Below, one piece after another: positions 45,795 through 54,678 of a DNA stretch of 64,000 nt. Location of the stretch: contig NZ_WVHS01000001.1 of assembly GCF_009834915.1 (NCBI RefSeq), forward strand, positions 930,001 to 994,000, given 5' to 3'. The DNA comes from Hufsiella ginkgonis. GTDB lineage: Bacteria; Bacteroidota; Bacteroidia; Sphingobacteriales; Sphingobacteriaceae. Position 1 is the stretch's first letter; each line of letters opens with the position of its first letter. A model generated the notes under the pieces. It was not told the origin of the DNA. It ran no database searches and saw only the letters and a program-made list of their open reading frames with translations. A program made the translations under genes and the position numbers.

Positions 45795-46559
45795 ATGAAA
45801 AAGCTTAACTTATTACTGGGCTCCTTACTTGGCATGTTGGTGTTATGGGCGTTCGCGCCGGCGGAAGACAAACTAAAGATCTACCTGATCGGCGACTCTA
45901 CCATGGCCAACAAGCAGCTGCGGGCGCTCCCGGAAACCGGCTGGGGAATGCCCTTCAGTAATTTCTTCGACGGATCGGTAACGGTTGACAACCGCGCCCA
46001 GAACGGACGAAGCACCAAATCGTTTATGGCCGAGAACCGCTGGAAACCGGTGGTGGACAGCCTGCAGCCTGGCGACATAGTGCTGGTACAGTTCGGACAT
46101 AACGACGAGGTAAAAACCAAAGCCACTTACACTACTGAAGAGGAATTTAAAGCCTACCTCCATAAATACGTGAGCGATGCACGCTCGAAAAAAGCGCTCC
46201 CGGTATTGATCACCCCCGTGGCGCGGCGCAACTTCGACGGCAACGGCAAGATAGCCGGTACACACGAGGTATACGCGGAGATCGTGCGGACCGTAGCACG
46301 CGAGAACAATGTGCCCCTCATAGACCTCGACCAGGAGAGCCAGGCACTATTGCAGTCCTTCGGCGTAGAAAACTCGAAATTACTGTATAACCACCTGCTG
46401 CCCGGCGAACACCCCAACTACCCGGACGGCAAGGAAGACAATACACATTTCAGCGAACTGGGCGCCCGCAAAATGGCGCAGATCGTACTGGCCGACCTGG
46501 TGAAGCTAAACGTTGGCAACATCAGTGCGCACGTTTACAAACCGCCAGTAAAGAAATAA
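45795..46559 (+). CDS. Rhamnogalacturonan acetylesterase-like SGNH hydrolase (CE12)
   Basis: Encodes 254 aa with an N-terminal hydrophobic export signal. SGNH blocks: IGDSTMAN (block I, catalytic Ser, near residue 32), NRAQNGRSTKSFM (Gly block, near 66), FGHNDEVK (Asn block, near 97) and EDNTHFSELGA (Asp and His, near 214). This matches carbohydrate esterase family 12, which removes acetyl groups from rhamnogalacturonan. The gene follows the pectate lyase by 47 nt, fitting stepwise de-esterification in the locus. Confidence 0.9.
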   Translation: MKKLNLLLGSLLGMLVLWAFAPAEDKLKIYLIGDSTMANKQLRALPETGWGMPFSNFFDGSVTVDNRAQNGRSTKSFMAENRWKPVVDSLQPGDIVLVQFGHNDEVKTKATYTTEEEFKAYLHKYVSDARSKKALPVLITPVARRNFDGNGKIAGTHEVYAEIVRTVARENNVPLIDLDQESQALLQSFGVENSKLLYNHLLPGEHPNYPDGKEDNTHFSELGARKMAQIVLADLVKLNVGNISAHVYKPPVKK

Positions 46560-46565
46560 AGAAGT

Positions 46566-46601
46566 CTTTGCGGCTCTTTGCGTGAGTCCCTTTTCGCAAA
46601 G
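46566..46601 (+). repeat. CTTTGCG repeat hairpin
   Basis: CTTTGCG occurs at 46566-46572 and 46576-46582, and the complement CGCAAAG at 46595-46601, giving a perfect 7-bp stem with a 12-nt loop between the CE12 and CE8 genes. It has no T-tract after it. It may reduce or modulate readthrough inside the operon, or be a dispersed repeat. Confidence 0.45.
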
Positions 46602-46627
46602 GCGTGAAGAAAACCCATTTAGTAACA

Positions 46628-47629
46628 ATGAAAAAATTACTTGCATTTTTACTGCTTACCTTCTCTCCGTTTGCCGGTAGCGCACAGCAAGCCACCTATC
46701 CATCCACCTTAACGGTTGCACAGGACGGCAGCGGAAACTACAAAACCATCCAGGAAGCGGTCAACTCCACGCGCGACCTTGGAGCCAAAGTGGTGAAGAT
46801 CTTCATAAAAAATGGTACTTACCACGAAAAGCTGATCATTCCTTCGTGGAAAACCGCCATCTCGCTGGTGGGGGAAGACAAGGAAAAAACCATCATTACC
46901 GGCGACGATTACTCCGGCAAGAACGTACCGGGAGGAAAAGATGCCTACGGCCGCGATAAGTTTAACACCTATACATCCTATACCATGCTGGTACAGGGTA
47001 ACGACTTTTCGGCCGAGAACTTAACCATCCGAAATACCGCCGGGCGGGTTGGACAGGCAGTGGCGCTGCATGTGGAGGGCGACCGTTGCCGGGTCACCAA
47101 TTGCCTGATACTTGGCAACCAGGATACGCTTTACCTGGCGTCGGCCAATAGCAGGCAGCTGTACACCAATTGTTACATAGAAGGTACCACCGACTTTATC
47201 TTCGGGGAAGCGACCGTGATTTTCCGGGGATGCACCATTAAGAGTCTCACAGACTCGTACGTTACCGCTGCCGCCACCACGCCGCAGCAGCGGTACGGGT
47301 TCGTGTTTTTCGACTGTAAACTGGTAGCCGATCCTTCCGTAAAAAGGGCTTTCCTGGGAAGGCCCTGGCGTCCGTATGCAAAAACTGTATTCATTAACAC
47401 CGAGATGGGCAGCCACATCCTGCCCCAGGGTTGGGATCCCTGGAAAGGTGATGCCATGTTTCCCGACAAGGAAAAAACCGCATTCTACGCCGAATATGGC
47501 AGTACCGGCGCCGGCGCGGGCCATACGCGTGTAACATGGGCGAAGCGGCTGACAAAAAGAGAAGTGAAATCCTTGTATACCTGGTCGAAAATCTTCTCTA
47601 AACCGAACACATGGGACATCGTTCAATAA
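46628..47629 (+). CDS. Pectin methylesterase (CE8)
   Basis: Encodes 333 aa from ATG 46628 (MKKLLAFLLLTFSPFAGSAQ, signal peptide); a GTG eight codons upstream is less likely. Family motifs: VAQDGSGNYKTIQEAV near residue 31, ALHVEGDRCRVTNCLILGNQ then DTLYL (first catalytic Asp), TDFIFGEATVIF (nucleophile Asp), YGFVFFDCKLV, and FLGRPWRPYAKTVFIN (catalytic Arg). It hydrolyses methyl esters of homogalacturonan so that lyases can act. Its stop lies 19 nt inside the GH43 gene. Confidence 0.95.
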   Translation: MKKLLAFLLLTFSPFAGSAQQATYPSTLTVAQDGSGNYKTIQEAVNSTRDLGAKVVKIFIKNGTYHEKLIIPSWKTAISLVGEDKEKTIITGDDYSGKNVPGGKDAYGRDKFNTYTSYTMLVQGNDFSAENLTIRNTAGRVGQAVALHVEGDRCRVTNCLILGNQDTLYLASANSRQLYTNCYIEGTTDFIFGEATVIFRGCTIKSLTDSYVTAAATTPQQRYGFVFFDCKLVADPSVKRAFLGRPWRPYAKTVFINTEMGSHILPQGWDPWKGDAMFPDKEKTAFYAEYGSTGAGAGHTRVTWAKRLTKREVKSLYTWSKIFSKPNTWDIVQ

Positions 47630-49245
47630 CATTTCCGGTCCTGCTGGTCCTGCTTGGCATTAGCGCCATCGCGCAGCAAAAGGTGTCGCAGGTTTGGGTA
47701 GCCGACCAGGGGAACGGAACTTACAAAAACCCGGTGCTGCACGCTGATTATTCAGACCCGGACGCGATCCGCGCAGGCGACGATTTTTACCTGGTCTCTT
47801 CCAGTTTTGAAGACATTCCCGGGCTGCCAATACTGCACTCCAAAGACCTGGTGAACTGGACGATTATCGGCTATGCCCTGAAACGGCAGCCGCCATTCGA
47901 GGTATTTGCAAAGCCACAACATGGCAACGGGGTTTGGGCGCCTGCTATTCGTTACCATAACGGCGAGTTTTATATTTATTACCCGGATCCGGACTATGGT
48001 ATTTACCTCGTGAAAGCTGCCAACCCGGCAGGCCCGTGGAGCGAACCGGTACTGGTAGAGGCGGGTAAAGGACTGATCGACCCCTGTCCCCTTTGGGATG
48101 ACGACGGCAAAACCTACCTCGTACATGCCTACGCCGGCAGCCGTGCAGGCATCAAAAGCATCATCGTGGTAAAACGGATGAATGCGGCAGGTACCACGGT
48201 GCTGGATGAAGGCAAGCTGGTATATGACGGTCACGACACCGACCCAACTATTGAGGGACCGAAAGCTTATAAAAAGAACGGCTATTATTACCTGTTCGCG
48301 CCGGCCGGCGGTGTGGCTACAGGCTGGCAGCTGGTGCTCCGCTCAAAAAACATCTACGGTCCTTACGAACGTAAAGTAGTGATGGACCAGGGAAAATCAC
48401 CAGTAAACGGCCCGCACCAGGGCGCCTGGGTGACCACCCAAACGGGTGAAGACTGGTTCCTGCACTTCCAGGATAAGGGCGCCTATGGCAGGATCTTGCA
48501 TCTCAATCCCATGAAATGGGTGAATAACTGGCCCGTGATAGGCATCGATAAAGACGGCGACGGCGTAGGAGAACCCGTGCTTACTTATAAGAAACCCAAT
48601 GTGGGCAAAACCTACCCGGTTGCCACGCCGCCAGAAAGCGATGAATTCGACGGAAACACGCCGGGGCTGCAATGGCAATGGATGGCCAACGCCAAAGCAA
48701 CCTGGGCGTTCAGCAACCCGGCCAAAGGACAACTAAGGTTATTTTCTGACAAGATACCGGAGGGCGCTAAAAACCTTTGGTGGACACCCAATGTGCTGCT
48801 CCAGAAATTTCCCGCCGGGGAGTTCATGGTGACCACGAAACTTACCTTTACCCCCAATCCGAAGCTAGAGAACGAAAAATCCGGCCTGGTGGTAATGGGC
48901 TACAGCTACGCCGGCGTTTCGCTTAAGAGCAAAAAAGACGGTATTTACCTGGTTTACACGCATTGCAAAGACGCGGACGGCGGCAAGCCTGAAAACGAAT
49001 CGACGCTTGGGAAAATAACGGTTCCCACCGTTTGGTTCAGGGTTAAAGTAACCGCCGGTGCAGCATGCCGCTTCAGCTACAGCACGGATGGCACGCAATT
49101 TACCGATGCCGGCGACGAGTTTACGGCAGAGACCGGCCGCTGGACCGGCGCCAAAGTGGGATTGTTTTGCACACGCGAAACCCAGATCAACGATTCCGGT
49201 TACGCTGACGTAGATTGGTTCAGGGTAGAACCAGTGAGATTTTAA
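47611..49245 (+). CDS. Glycoside hydrolase family 43 protein
   Basis: Encodes 544 aa with signal peptide MGHRSITFPVLLVLLGISAIA. The five-bladed propeller shows the three acidic catalytic sites: ADYSDPDAIR (residues 45-53), LIDPCPLWDDDG near 151, and PTIEGPKAYKKNGYYYLFAP near 210. The C-terminal 190 residues form a beta-sandwich like the GH43 xylosidase C-terminal domain. Family members are arabinofuranosidases, xylosidases or galactosidases; in this context removal of arabinan or galactan side chains of pectin is likely. Its start overlaps the CE8 gene by 19 nt. Confidence 0.9.
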   Translation: MGHRSITFPVLLVLLGISAIAQQKVSQVWVADQGNGTYKNPVLHADYSDPDAIRAGDDFYLVSSSFEDIPGLPILHSKDLVNWTIIGYALKRQPPFEVFAKPQHGNGVWAPAIRYHNGEFYIYYPDPDYGIYLVKAANPAGPWSEPVLVEAGKGLIDPCPLWDDDGKTYLVHAYAGSRAGIKSIIVVKRMNAAGTTVLDEGKLVYDGHDTDPTIEGPKAYKKNGYYYLFAPAGGVATGWQLVLRSKNIYGPYERKVVMDQGKSPVNGPHQGAWVTTQTGEDWFLHFQDKGAYGRILHLNPMKWVNNWPVIGIDKDGDGVGEPVLTYKKPNVGKTYPVATPPESDEFDGNTPGLQWQWMANAKATWAFSNPAKGQLRLFSDKIPEGAKNLWWTPNVLLQKFPAGEFMVTTKLTFTPNPKLENEKSGLVVMGYSYAGVSLKSKKDGIYLVYTHCKDADGGKPENESTLGKITVPTVWFRVKVTAGAACRFSYSTDGTQFTDAGDEFTAETGRWTGAKVGLFCTRETQINDSGYADVDWFRVEPVRF

Positions 49246-49351
49246 CGTCTTCCTGTACAAATCCGGCAATACTGAAAATCGATCGGTCATAAATGGTAAC
49301 TTTAGCTATATTTATGTGTCATCGATTAGCTAACCATCGCCAGATTCCTGT

Positions 49352-52045
49352 ATGTATCTTCGTTCTGTCGTTAAAGGCGTTTGCCTGCTGTTTTTAACCG
49401 CTGCCGGTTCACCCGCATTTTCGCAGGCGCTTACCAAGCCCGCAGATAACCGTTTTACCAAAGTGGTGCTCGTGCAGCGCCTGGAAGAGCCGATGCAATT
49501 CCAGGTAATGAAGGACGGGCGCGTAATATACGCCGAGCGCAAGGGCAAGATAAAGGTTTACGATCCGGCTACCGGGCAGCTTACGCTGGTGGCACAATTC
49601 CCGGTGAGCACCACCTATAAGAACAAGCAGAGAGAAGTTACCGAGGGCGAGGACGGCTTGCAGGGTATCATTCTCGACCCGGACTACGATACCAATCACT
49701 GGTTGTATATTTATTATTCCCTTGCGGGAAACGATCCCAAAAATGTGCTGGTGCGTTACGAATGGTATGGGAAGGAGCTGATAGCCGGCTCGCGGAAAGT
49801 AATGCTCGAAGTGGTCACCCAACGCGAGGAATGCTGCCACGTTGGCGGGGGAATGCTTTTCGATAAGCATAAGAACCTGTTCCTGACCACCGGCGATAAT
49901 ACGTTTTCCCGTGCCTCGGATGGTTACACGCCGCTGGATGAGCAGCCGGGACAGTCGCCGCGCGATGCGCAGAAGTCCTCTGGAAATACCAATGACCTTC
50001 GGGGGAAGATCCTCCGCATTCACCCCGAGCCCGACGGCACCTACAGCATCCCGGAAGGCAACCTTTTCCCAAAGGAAGAGCCGCTTACCCGGCCGGAAAT
50101 ATATACGATGGGTAACCGTAATCCCTGGCGGCCAAGCATCGACAGCAAAACCGGCTGGCTTTACTGGGGGGAAGTAGGACCCGACGGTTCCGACGAAGAC
50201 ATGGAGAAACGCGGTCCCCGTTCACACGACGAATTTAACCTGGCGAAAAAACCGGGCAATTATGGCTGGCCTTATTTCGTAGGGAACAACAAACCATACG
50301 TAGATTACGATTTCGCGACAAAAACTTCCGGCAAACCGTTCGATCCGGCGCAACCCGTGAACGATTCACCAAACAATACAGGCAGGAAAGCGCTTCCGCC
50401 GGCAGTTCCGGCCCTGGTGTGGTACTCGAAGAACATTATGCCCGAGTTTCCGCTGATGGAAAGTGGCGGCAACAGTGCTGTAGGCGGGCCCGTCTTCCGC
50501 GCCGGCGACTTCGGGAACGCCAGGCGCGTGTACCCTGCCTATTACGAAGGAAAATGGTTCATTACCGATTGGGTACGCGGATGGCTCAACGTAGTGGAAG
50601 TGGATGAACAGGGAAACTACAGGGGAATGGAACGCTTTCTCCCCGGCTTGCACCTGAAGGGGCCCATCGATATGAAATTCGGTCCCGAAGGCGATCTGTA
50701 CGTGCTCGAATACGGGAACGGCTATTTTAAAGATAACCCGGAGGCAGAGCTGATCCGCATCGAATACAACGGCGGCAACCGCAAGCCTGAAGTGCAGGCG
50801 GCGGCAACCAAAACGGCGGGCGCGGTTCCCTTAAAAATCAGTTTGTCTGCCGCAGGCACAAAAGATTACGACGAAGGGGATTCACTGCGGTACGAATGGA
50901 AGATCACGCGGAACGGCGCGGCTTTCAAAACCATGAAGCAGGCCACGCCGTCTGTTACCTTCACCGCTCCGGGAACCTACAGGGCTACGCTAACGGTTAC
51001 CGATAGCAAAGGCGCAAAGAACAGCAAGTCGGTGGAGATAAAAGCGGGAAACGAGCCGCCAGTGGTTGGCTTAAAGATCACGTCGGGCAACTCCCGCTTC
51101 TTCTTTCCTGGCAAAACGATCACCTATGCCGTAAGCGTTACCGACAAAGAAGATGGCAGCCTGGCCAACAAGCGCATAATGCCTGCACAAGTATCGGTAA
51201 GCGCGAATTATCTCTCGGAGGGCTACAATCCCACCGTGATCGCCCAGCAACAATTAAGTTTTGATGCCGCGGCCCAACATGCCGGCGCGCGCTCGATGAT
51301 CAATAAAAGCGATTGTAAGGCCTGTCACCAAACCACCGGTAAATCGCTCGGGCCGGCATTCACCGCTGTGGCGCTTAGGTACAGGAACGATGCCGCCGCG
51401 GTGGAAAAGCTGGCGAAGAAAGTGATTTCCGGCGGCTCAGGGGTGTGGGGCGATGCACAAATGCCTGCACATCCCGCCTTATCCGCGAGTAACGCGCAAG
51501 CCATCGTTAAGTATGTGTTGAGCCTCGGAACGCCCGCCAAAGTGGTACGTTCCCTGCCGGTTACCGGCGCCTATACCACCAATATCCCACAGGGGGAAGG
51601 CACCGAAGGCAGCTTTATTATCCGCGCCGCTTACACTGACCGGGGAGCGAAAACGATCTCTGCACAAACCGGCGAAAAGGTCGTCGTACTTCAACCGCCA
51701 GTGCTTAAACCGTCGAAAGCAGACGAGGCCGGTGGATTTACCTTTAACGCCGACAGCACGCTGGCTACCGTACGCGATGCAGGCGGTTATCTTAAATTCA
51801 GCAAGCTCGACCTTACCGGGATAGGGTCCATCGCAGTCATCACCGAGGCAGGCTCCCGGCAGGCAACAGGGAAAATGATCGAGGTACGTTCGGGATCGCC
51901 GGAAGGGCCGTTATTGGGAACGATCGATGCGAAACAGGGATCACCGGGCACGGCCATTACCGGGAACCTGGGAACCGCGGATCTTTATCTTGTTTTTCCG
52001 GGCCCGATGAGGATAAGATCTGTCCGTTTAGGACCGGCGCACTAG
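49352..52045 (+). CDS. PQQ-dependent sugar dehydrogenase with PKD, cytochrome c and CBM6-like domains
   Basis: Encodes 897 aa with a signal peptide (cleavage near AFSQA). Residues 27-475 are a soluble-glucose-dehydrogenase (Gdh/HHIP) propeller (GEDGLQGIILDPDYD, HVGGGMLFDKHKNLFLTTGD, MGNRNPWRPSIDSKTGWLYW, GPEGDLYVLEYG). A PKD domain follows (about 485-565), then a cytochrome c module with haem motif CKACH near residue 656 and a Met ligand in AQMPAHP near 705, and a C-terminal carbohydrate-binding-like module (about 785-897). It would oxidise a sugar and pass electrons to its own haem. It lies 106 nt after GH43 and is probably, not certainly, in the pectin locus. No PQQ synthesis genes are in the window. 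Confidence 0.88.
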   Translation: MYLRSVVKGVCLLFLTAAGSPAFSQALTKPADNRFTKVVLVQRLEEPMQFQVMKDGRVIYAERKGKIKVYDPATGQLTLVAQFPVSTTYKNKQREVTEGEDGLQGIILDPDYDTNHWLYIYYSLAGNDPKNVLVRYEWYGKELIAGSRKVMLEVVTQREECCHVGGGMLFDKHKNLFLTTGDNTFSRASDGYTPLDEQPGQSPRDAQKSSGNTNDLRGKILRIHPEPDGTYSIPEGNLFPKEEPLTRPEIYTMGNRNPWRPSIDSKTGWLYWGEVGPDGSDEDMEKRGPRSHDEFNLAKKPGNYGWPYFVGNNKPYVDYDFATKTSGKPFDPAQPVNDSPNNTGRKALPPAVPALVWYSKNIMPEFPLMESGGNSAVGGPVFRAGDFGNARRVYPAYYEGKWFITDWVRGWLNVVEVDEQGNYRGMERFLPGLHLKGPIDMKFGPEGDLYVLEYGNGYFKDNPEAELIRIEYNGGNRKPEVQAAATKTAGAVPLKISLSAAGTKDYDEGDSLRYEWKITRNGAAFKTMKQATPSVTFTAPGTYRATLTVTDSKGAKNSKSVEIKAGNEPPVVGLKITSGNSRFFFPGKTITYAVSVTDKEDGSLANKRIMPAQVSVSANYLSEGYNPTVIAQQQLSFDAAAQHAGARSMINKSDCKACHQTTGKSLGPAFTAVALRYRNDAAAVEKLAKKVISGGSGVWGDAQMPAHPALSASNAQAIVKYVLSLGTPAKVVRSLPVTGAYTTNIPQGEGTEGSFIIRAAYTDRGAKTISAQTGEKVVVLQPPVLKPSKADEAGGFTFNADSTLATVRDAGGYLKFSKLDLTGIGSIAVITEAGSRQATGKMIEVRSGSPEGPLLGTIDAKQGSPGTAITGNLGTADLYLVFPGPMRIRSVRLGPAH

Positions 52046-52066
52046 CGGCACGAACCTTGCCTAAGG

Positions 52067-52558
52067 CTATTTAACCCGCTTATAAACCGGGAGCAGGTTA
52101 TCTGCCAGGCATGATTCGGCGGGGCCACAAACATAAATGAGCTTAAGCCCGCGACCCTGATCTGAAAACTGAATGGTGACTGGCTTCCGCGTAAGCGGAG
52201 CGACGGTAATAATCGGAATTAATTTATCAATTGGAGCATACGGCTCTTTTGAACCGTCGTTTATAAGTTGAGCGAGGTTACTGTAGGACAGCTGGTCTCC
52301 TTTTACCTTGTAATTGCCGGTGGTAAGCGAGGTATAGCCCAGCAGATCACCGGATTTAGCTACCACGGAAGTCGTCTCTTTAAACGTACCGTCCTGGTTA
52401 AAAAGAAGCTCGCTTCTGTGCACGCTTCCATCGCTGCCCAGTTCCGCGTTATCATATGACCACTTACCTGCAAGGTTCGATTGATAATCTGACTCTTTAT
52501 CGCATGCAGTTAAAAGCATAAAGGGCAATAACAAGATGAGGATGATCTTCGGTTTCAT
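52067..52558 (-). CDS. Small lipocalin-like lipoprotein
   Basis: Encodes 163 aa. The signal peptide has lipobox LLTAC (Cys19). The mature part begins DKESDYQSNLAGKWSYDNAE, with alternating beta strands (SELLFNQDGTFKETTSV, GNYKVKGDQLSYSNL), the look of the lipocalin-like or DUF5004-type lipoproteins common in Bacteroidota. The function is unknown. It converges with the PQQ dehydrogenase gene across 21 nt and stands alone. Confidence 0.8.
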   Translation of the reverse strand: MKPKIILILLLPFMLLTACDKESDYQSNLAGKWSYDNAELGSDGSVHRSELLFNQDGTFKETTSVVAKSGDLLGYTSLTTGNYKVKGDQLSYSNLAQLINDGSKEPYAPIDKLIPIITVAPLTRKPVTIQFSDQGRGLKLIYVCGPAESCLADNLLPVYKRVK

Positions 52559-52650
52559 TTCGTATTATAATGTCGTTAGTGATCGTTTTAGAATCTATAC
52601 GCCGCTTTTTTCAAAATGAAACAGTTAACGAAAATTATCCAGGGATGAGA

Positions 52651-53430
52651 TTAGCCCGGTTCCCCGTCATGCAGCTCCACCAGTACCGGGCAATGGTCTG
52701 AATGCTTCGCTTCCGGCAGGATTACGGATCTTTTCAGTCTTGATTCCAACGGGCCGGACACCAGGCAATAGTCGATGCGCCACCCCAGGTTCTTGCTGCG
52801 TGCATTAAAGCGGAAGCTCCACCAGGTATAATGATGCGGCTCCGCATTAAAATACCGGAACGAGTCGATAAACCCCGAGTTCATAAAGCTCTCCATCCAT
52901 GCGCGCTCTTCCGGCAGGAAGCCTGAGGAATTGGCATTCGATTTAGGGTTATGGATATCGATCGCGCGGTGACAGATGTTGTAATCTCCGCAGATAATAA
53001 GATTCGGGTAGGCCACTTTAAGCTTATCGATATAGTTCCTGAAATCATCCAGGAAAGCGTATTTAAATCCCTGGCGGTGCTCGCCGCTGGATCCGGATGG
53101 AAAATAAGCGCTCATTACCGAAAAACCGTCGAAGTCTGCGCGGATGATGCGGCCTTCCTTATCGTAGTCGTTAACGCCGCAGCCGTATTCCACGTATTTG
53201 GGAGTGCGCCGGGTCAGGATGGCGGTGCCGCTGTACCCTTTTTTCTCTGCCGGGTACCAGTAATGTTCGTAGCCAAGCGCTTCGAGCAATGGAAGATCGG
53301 TGAGCTGCTCGGGCGACGCCTTAATTTCCTGCAGGCAAACGATATCAGCATCGGCCGCCTTCAGCCATTCCAGCCAGTTCTTGCTCAGCGCAGAGCGGAT
53401 GCCGTTCACATTGTAGGTTATGATCTTCAT
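52651..53430 (-). CDS. xth: Exodeoxyribonuclease III
   Basis: Encodes 259 aa of the ExoIII/APE1 family, which cuts DNA 5' to abasic sites in base-excision repair. Motifs in order: MKIITYNVNGIRSALSK, VCLQEIKAS (metal-binding Glu near residue 36), GRIIRADFDGFSVMSAYFPS, LIICGDYNICHRAIDIHNPK (near 148-167), GWRIDYCLVS and SDHCPVLVEL (catalytic His near 248). The length is normal. Its ATG shares a base with the stop of the upstream cyclophilin gene (TAATG), so the two are coupled. Confidence 0.95.
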   Translation of the reverse strand: MKIITYNVNGIRSALSKNWLEWLKAADADIVCLQEIKASPEQLTDLPLLEALGYEHYWYPAEKKGYSGTAILTRRTPKYVEYGCGVNDYDKEGRIIRADFDGFSVMSAYFPSGSSGEHRQGFKYAFLDDFRNYIDKLKVAYPNLIICGDYNICHRAIDIHNPKSNANSSGFLPEERAWMESFMNSGFIDSFRYFNAEPHHYTWWSFRFNARSKNLGWRIDYCLVSGPLESRLKRSVILPEAKHSDHCPVLVELHDGEPG

Positions 53431-54158
53431 TATTTGGCAGGGCTCATCACCAGCTTGCTTTTGAGAGGATCGTTACGCATCGCTTTTTCCAATTTCTTCG
53501 CTTCTTTCTTCTTCAGGATGGTTACGGTCATCTTTACATCTTCCAGCGGCCGGTTCTGCGGATCTGTTTTCACGGCCGCCACCGCATCCACCATTTCAAG
53601 GCCCTGCACGATCTCGCCGTAAACGGTATAACCCATGTCGAGGTGCGGAATGCCGCCAAGGGTTTTGTACACTTCGCGTTTCCACACAGGGATCTTTTGC
53701 CCCTGAAGCCTGGCTACCTCGAGGCGGTCGAGCTCTTCATCCGTAAAAGTCTTACCCTGCGCGAGGTAGAACTGGCAGGAGCTGGAAGCCTTTTCGGGGT
53801 TATTATCCCTTGCCGCGGCAAGCACGCCTTTTTTATGGAACAGGCTGTCGCGAAACTCCGCATCTACCTTGTATCCCAGGTCGCCGTTGCCCAGCAATTG
53901 CCCGGGTTTGGCGTTCTTCGAATCCACATCGCCGCCCTGGATCATAAATCCCTGGATCACCCGGTGAAACAAAGTACCGTCGTAAGTATGGTTTTTGGCA
54001 AGCTTCAGGAAATTATCACGATGCTTGGGGGTCTGGTTATAAAGCATGACCACGCACTCGCCTTTGCCGGTTTTAATGCGGACATAACTATGGGTTGGTT
54101 TTTTTGCGGAAGCCGACAAAGCAAGTGTCAGCATGAATAAGGCCAGGATCTGTTTCAT
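53430..54158 (-). CDS. Peptidyl-prolyl cis-trans isomerase, cyclophilin type
   Basis: Encodes 242 aa with signal peptide MKQILALFMLTLALSASA. The cyclophilin fold shows YNQTPKHRDNFLKLAKNHTY, the catalytic-Arg segment GTLFHRVIQGFMIQGGD near residue 80, and GKTFTDEELDRL with an insert of about 40 residues before GGIPHLDMGYTVYGEIVQGL. It would assist folding in the periplasm. The C-terminus is Lys-rich (TVTILKKKEAKKLEKAM). The gene reads into xth with a one-base overlap and follows a small unknown gene by 15 nt. Confidence 0.93.
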   Translation of the reverse strand: MKQILALFMLTLALSASAKKPTHSYVRIKTGKGECVVMLYNQTPKHRDNFLKLAKNHTYDGTLFHRVIQGFMIQGGDVDSKNAKPGQLLGNGDLGYKVDAEFRDSLFHKKGVLAAARDNNPEKASSSCQFYLAQGKTFTDEELDRLEVARLQGQKIPVWKREVYKTLGGIPHLDMGYTVYGEIVQGLEMVDAVAAVKTDPQNRPLEDVKMTVTILKKKEAKKLEKAMRNDPLKSKLVMSPAK

Positions 54159-54173
54159 GAAACGGGTTAAAAA

Positions 54174-54512
54174 CTAAATATCTTCAAAGTAACTTACAAT
54201 CAATGATTTCATCAACATTTCCTGTTCAAGTAAGGTGTAATTGGGCAAAGTTTTTACACGTTTCCAATGCGGCCAACCGTCCTGGTCAACACCCTCGAGC
54301 TCATAAAAACCCAATTCACTGAACAGCCGGCAGTTAGCGATGTGCATCAGCTCTTCTTTCTGCCGCTTGCTAAATTTTCTTGGTCCTTTGCCAAGTTCCT
54401 GCACGCCGATCAGGAACAGCATCACCTTAATGTCGGGGATATCGGTATCAAACTCGGTAGCGATACGTTCCTGTAAGGCTTTCCATTTAGTGTTTACTTC
54501 TGAGGGAGTCAT
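54174..54512 (-). CDS. Conserved hypothetical protein
   Basis: Encodes 112 aa without a signal peptide or membrane segment. It is mostly helical, with DIPDIKVMLFLIGVQELGKG, RKFSKRQKEELMHIANCRLF and GWPHWKRVKTLPNYTLLEQE. I recognise it only as a small protein of Bacteroidota type without a named domain. It sits first in a leftward set with the cyclophilin and xth genes (15-nt gap), so it is probably co-transcribed. Confidence 0.75.
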   Translation of the reverse strand: MTPSEVNTKWKALQERIATEFDTDIPDIKVMLFLIGVQELGKGPRKFSKRQKEELMHIANCRLFSELGFYELEGVDQDGWPHWKRVKTLPNYTLLEQEMLMKSLIVSYFEDI

Positions 54513-54521
54513 TTATTTTTA

Positions 54522-54600
54522 AGCTATCAGCCACCAGTTGCCGGCCATCAGCCCTGTTATAGCCGTAAAGGAGCTGAGGGTTGATAGCAGGCTGCTGATA
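54522..54600. repeat. Intergenic AGCTATCAGC-type repeat words
   Basis: GCTATCA (54523-54529) and TGATAGC (54582-54588) are perfect complements, and AGCTATCAGC (54522-54531) is identical to a word at 21813. Other related words are GCCATCAGCC and GGCTGCTGATA. The element lies between divergent genes; no function is apparent. Confidence 0.4.
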
Positions 54601-54665
54601 ACTCCCCAAATGTATGAGTATTGCCATTGTTACACTTTGATGCGTTAACTTTTTTTCATTTACGT

Positions 54666-54673
54666 TACTTTTG
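54666..54673 (+). promoter_or_regulatory. TAnnTTTG element 5 nt before small Cys/His protein
   Basis: TACTTTTG is a perfect -7 element followed by CGAAG and the ATG at 54679. This is one more case with almost no room for a leader. TTTG at 54636-54639 is upstream at a 26-nt spacer. Confidence 0.45.
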
Positions 54674-54678
54674 CGAAG

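Noticed and set aside
46566-46601. Start of a CRISPR-like array from repeated CTTTGCG
   Set aside because: Only two 7-nt copies plus one complement, with no regular spacers; it is a simple hairpin or dispersed word repeat.
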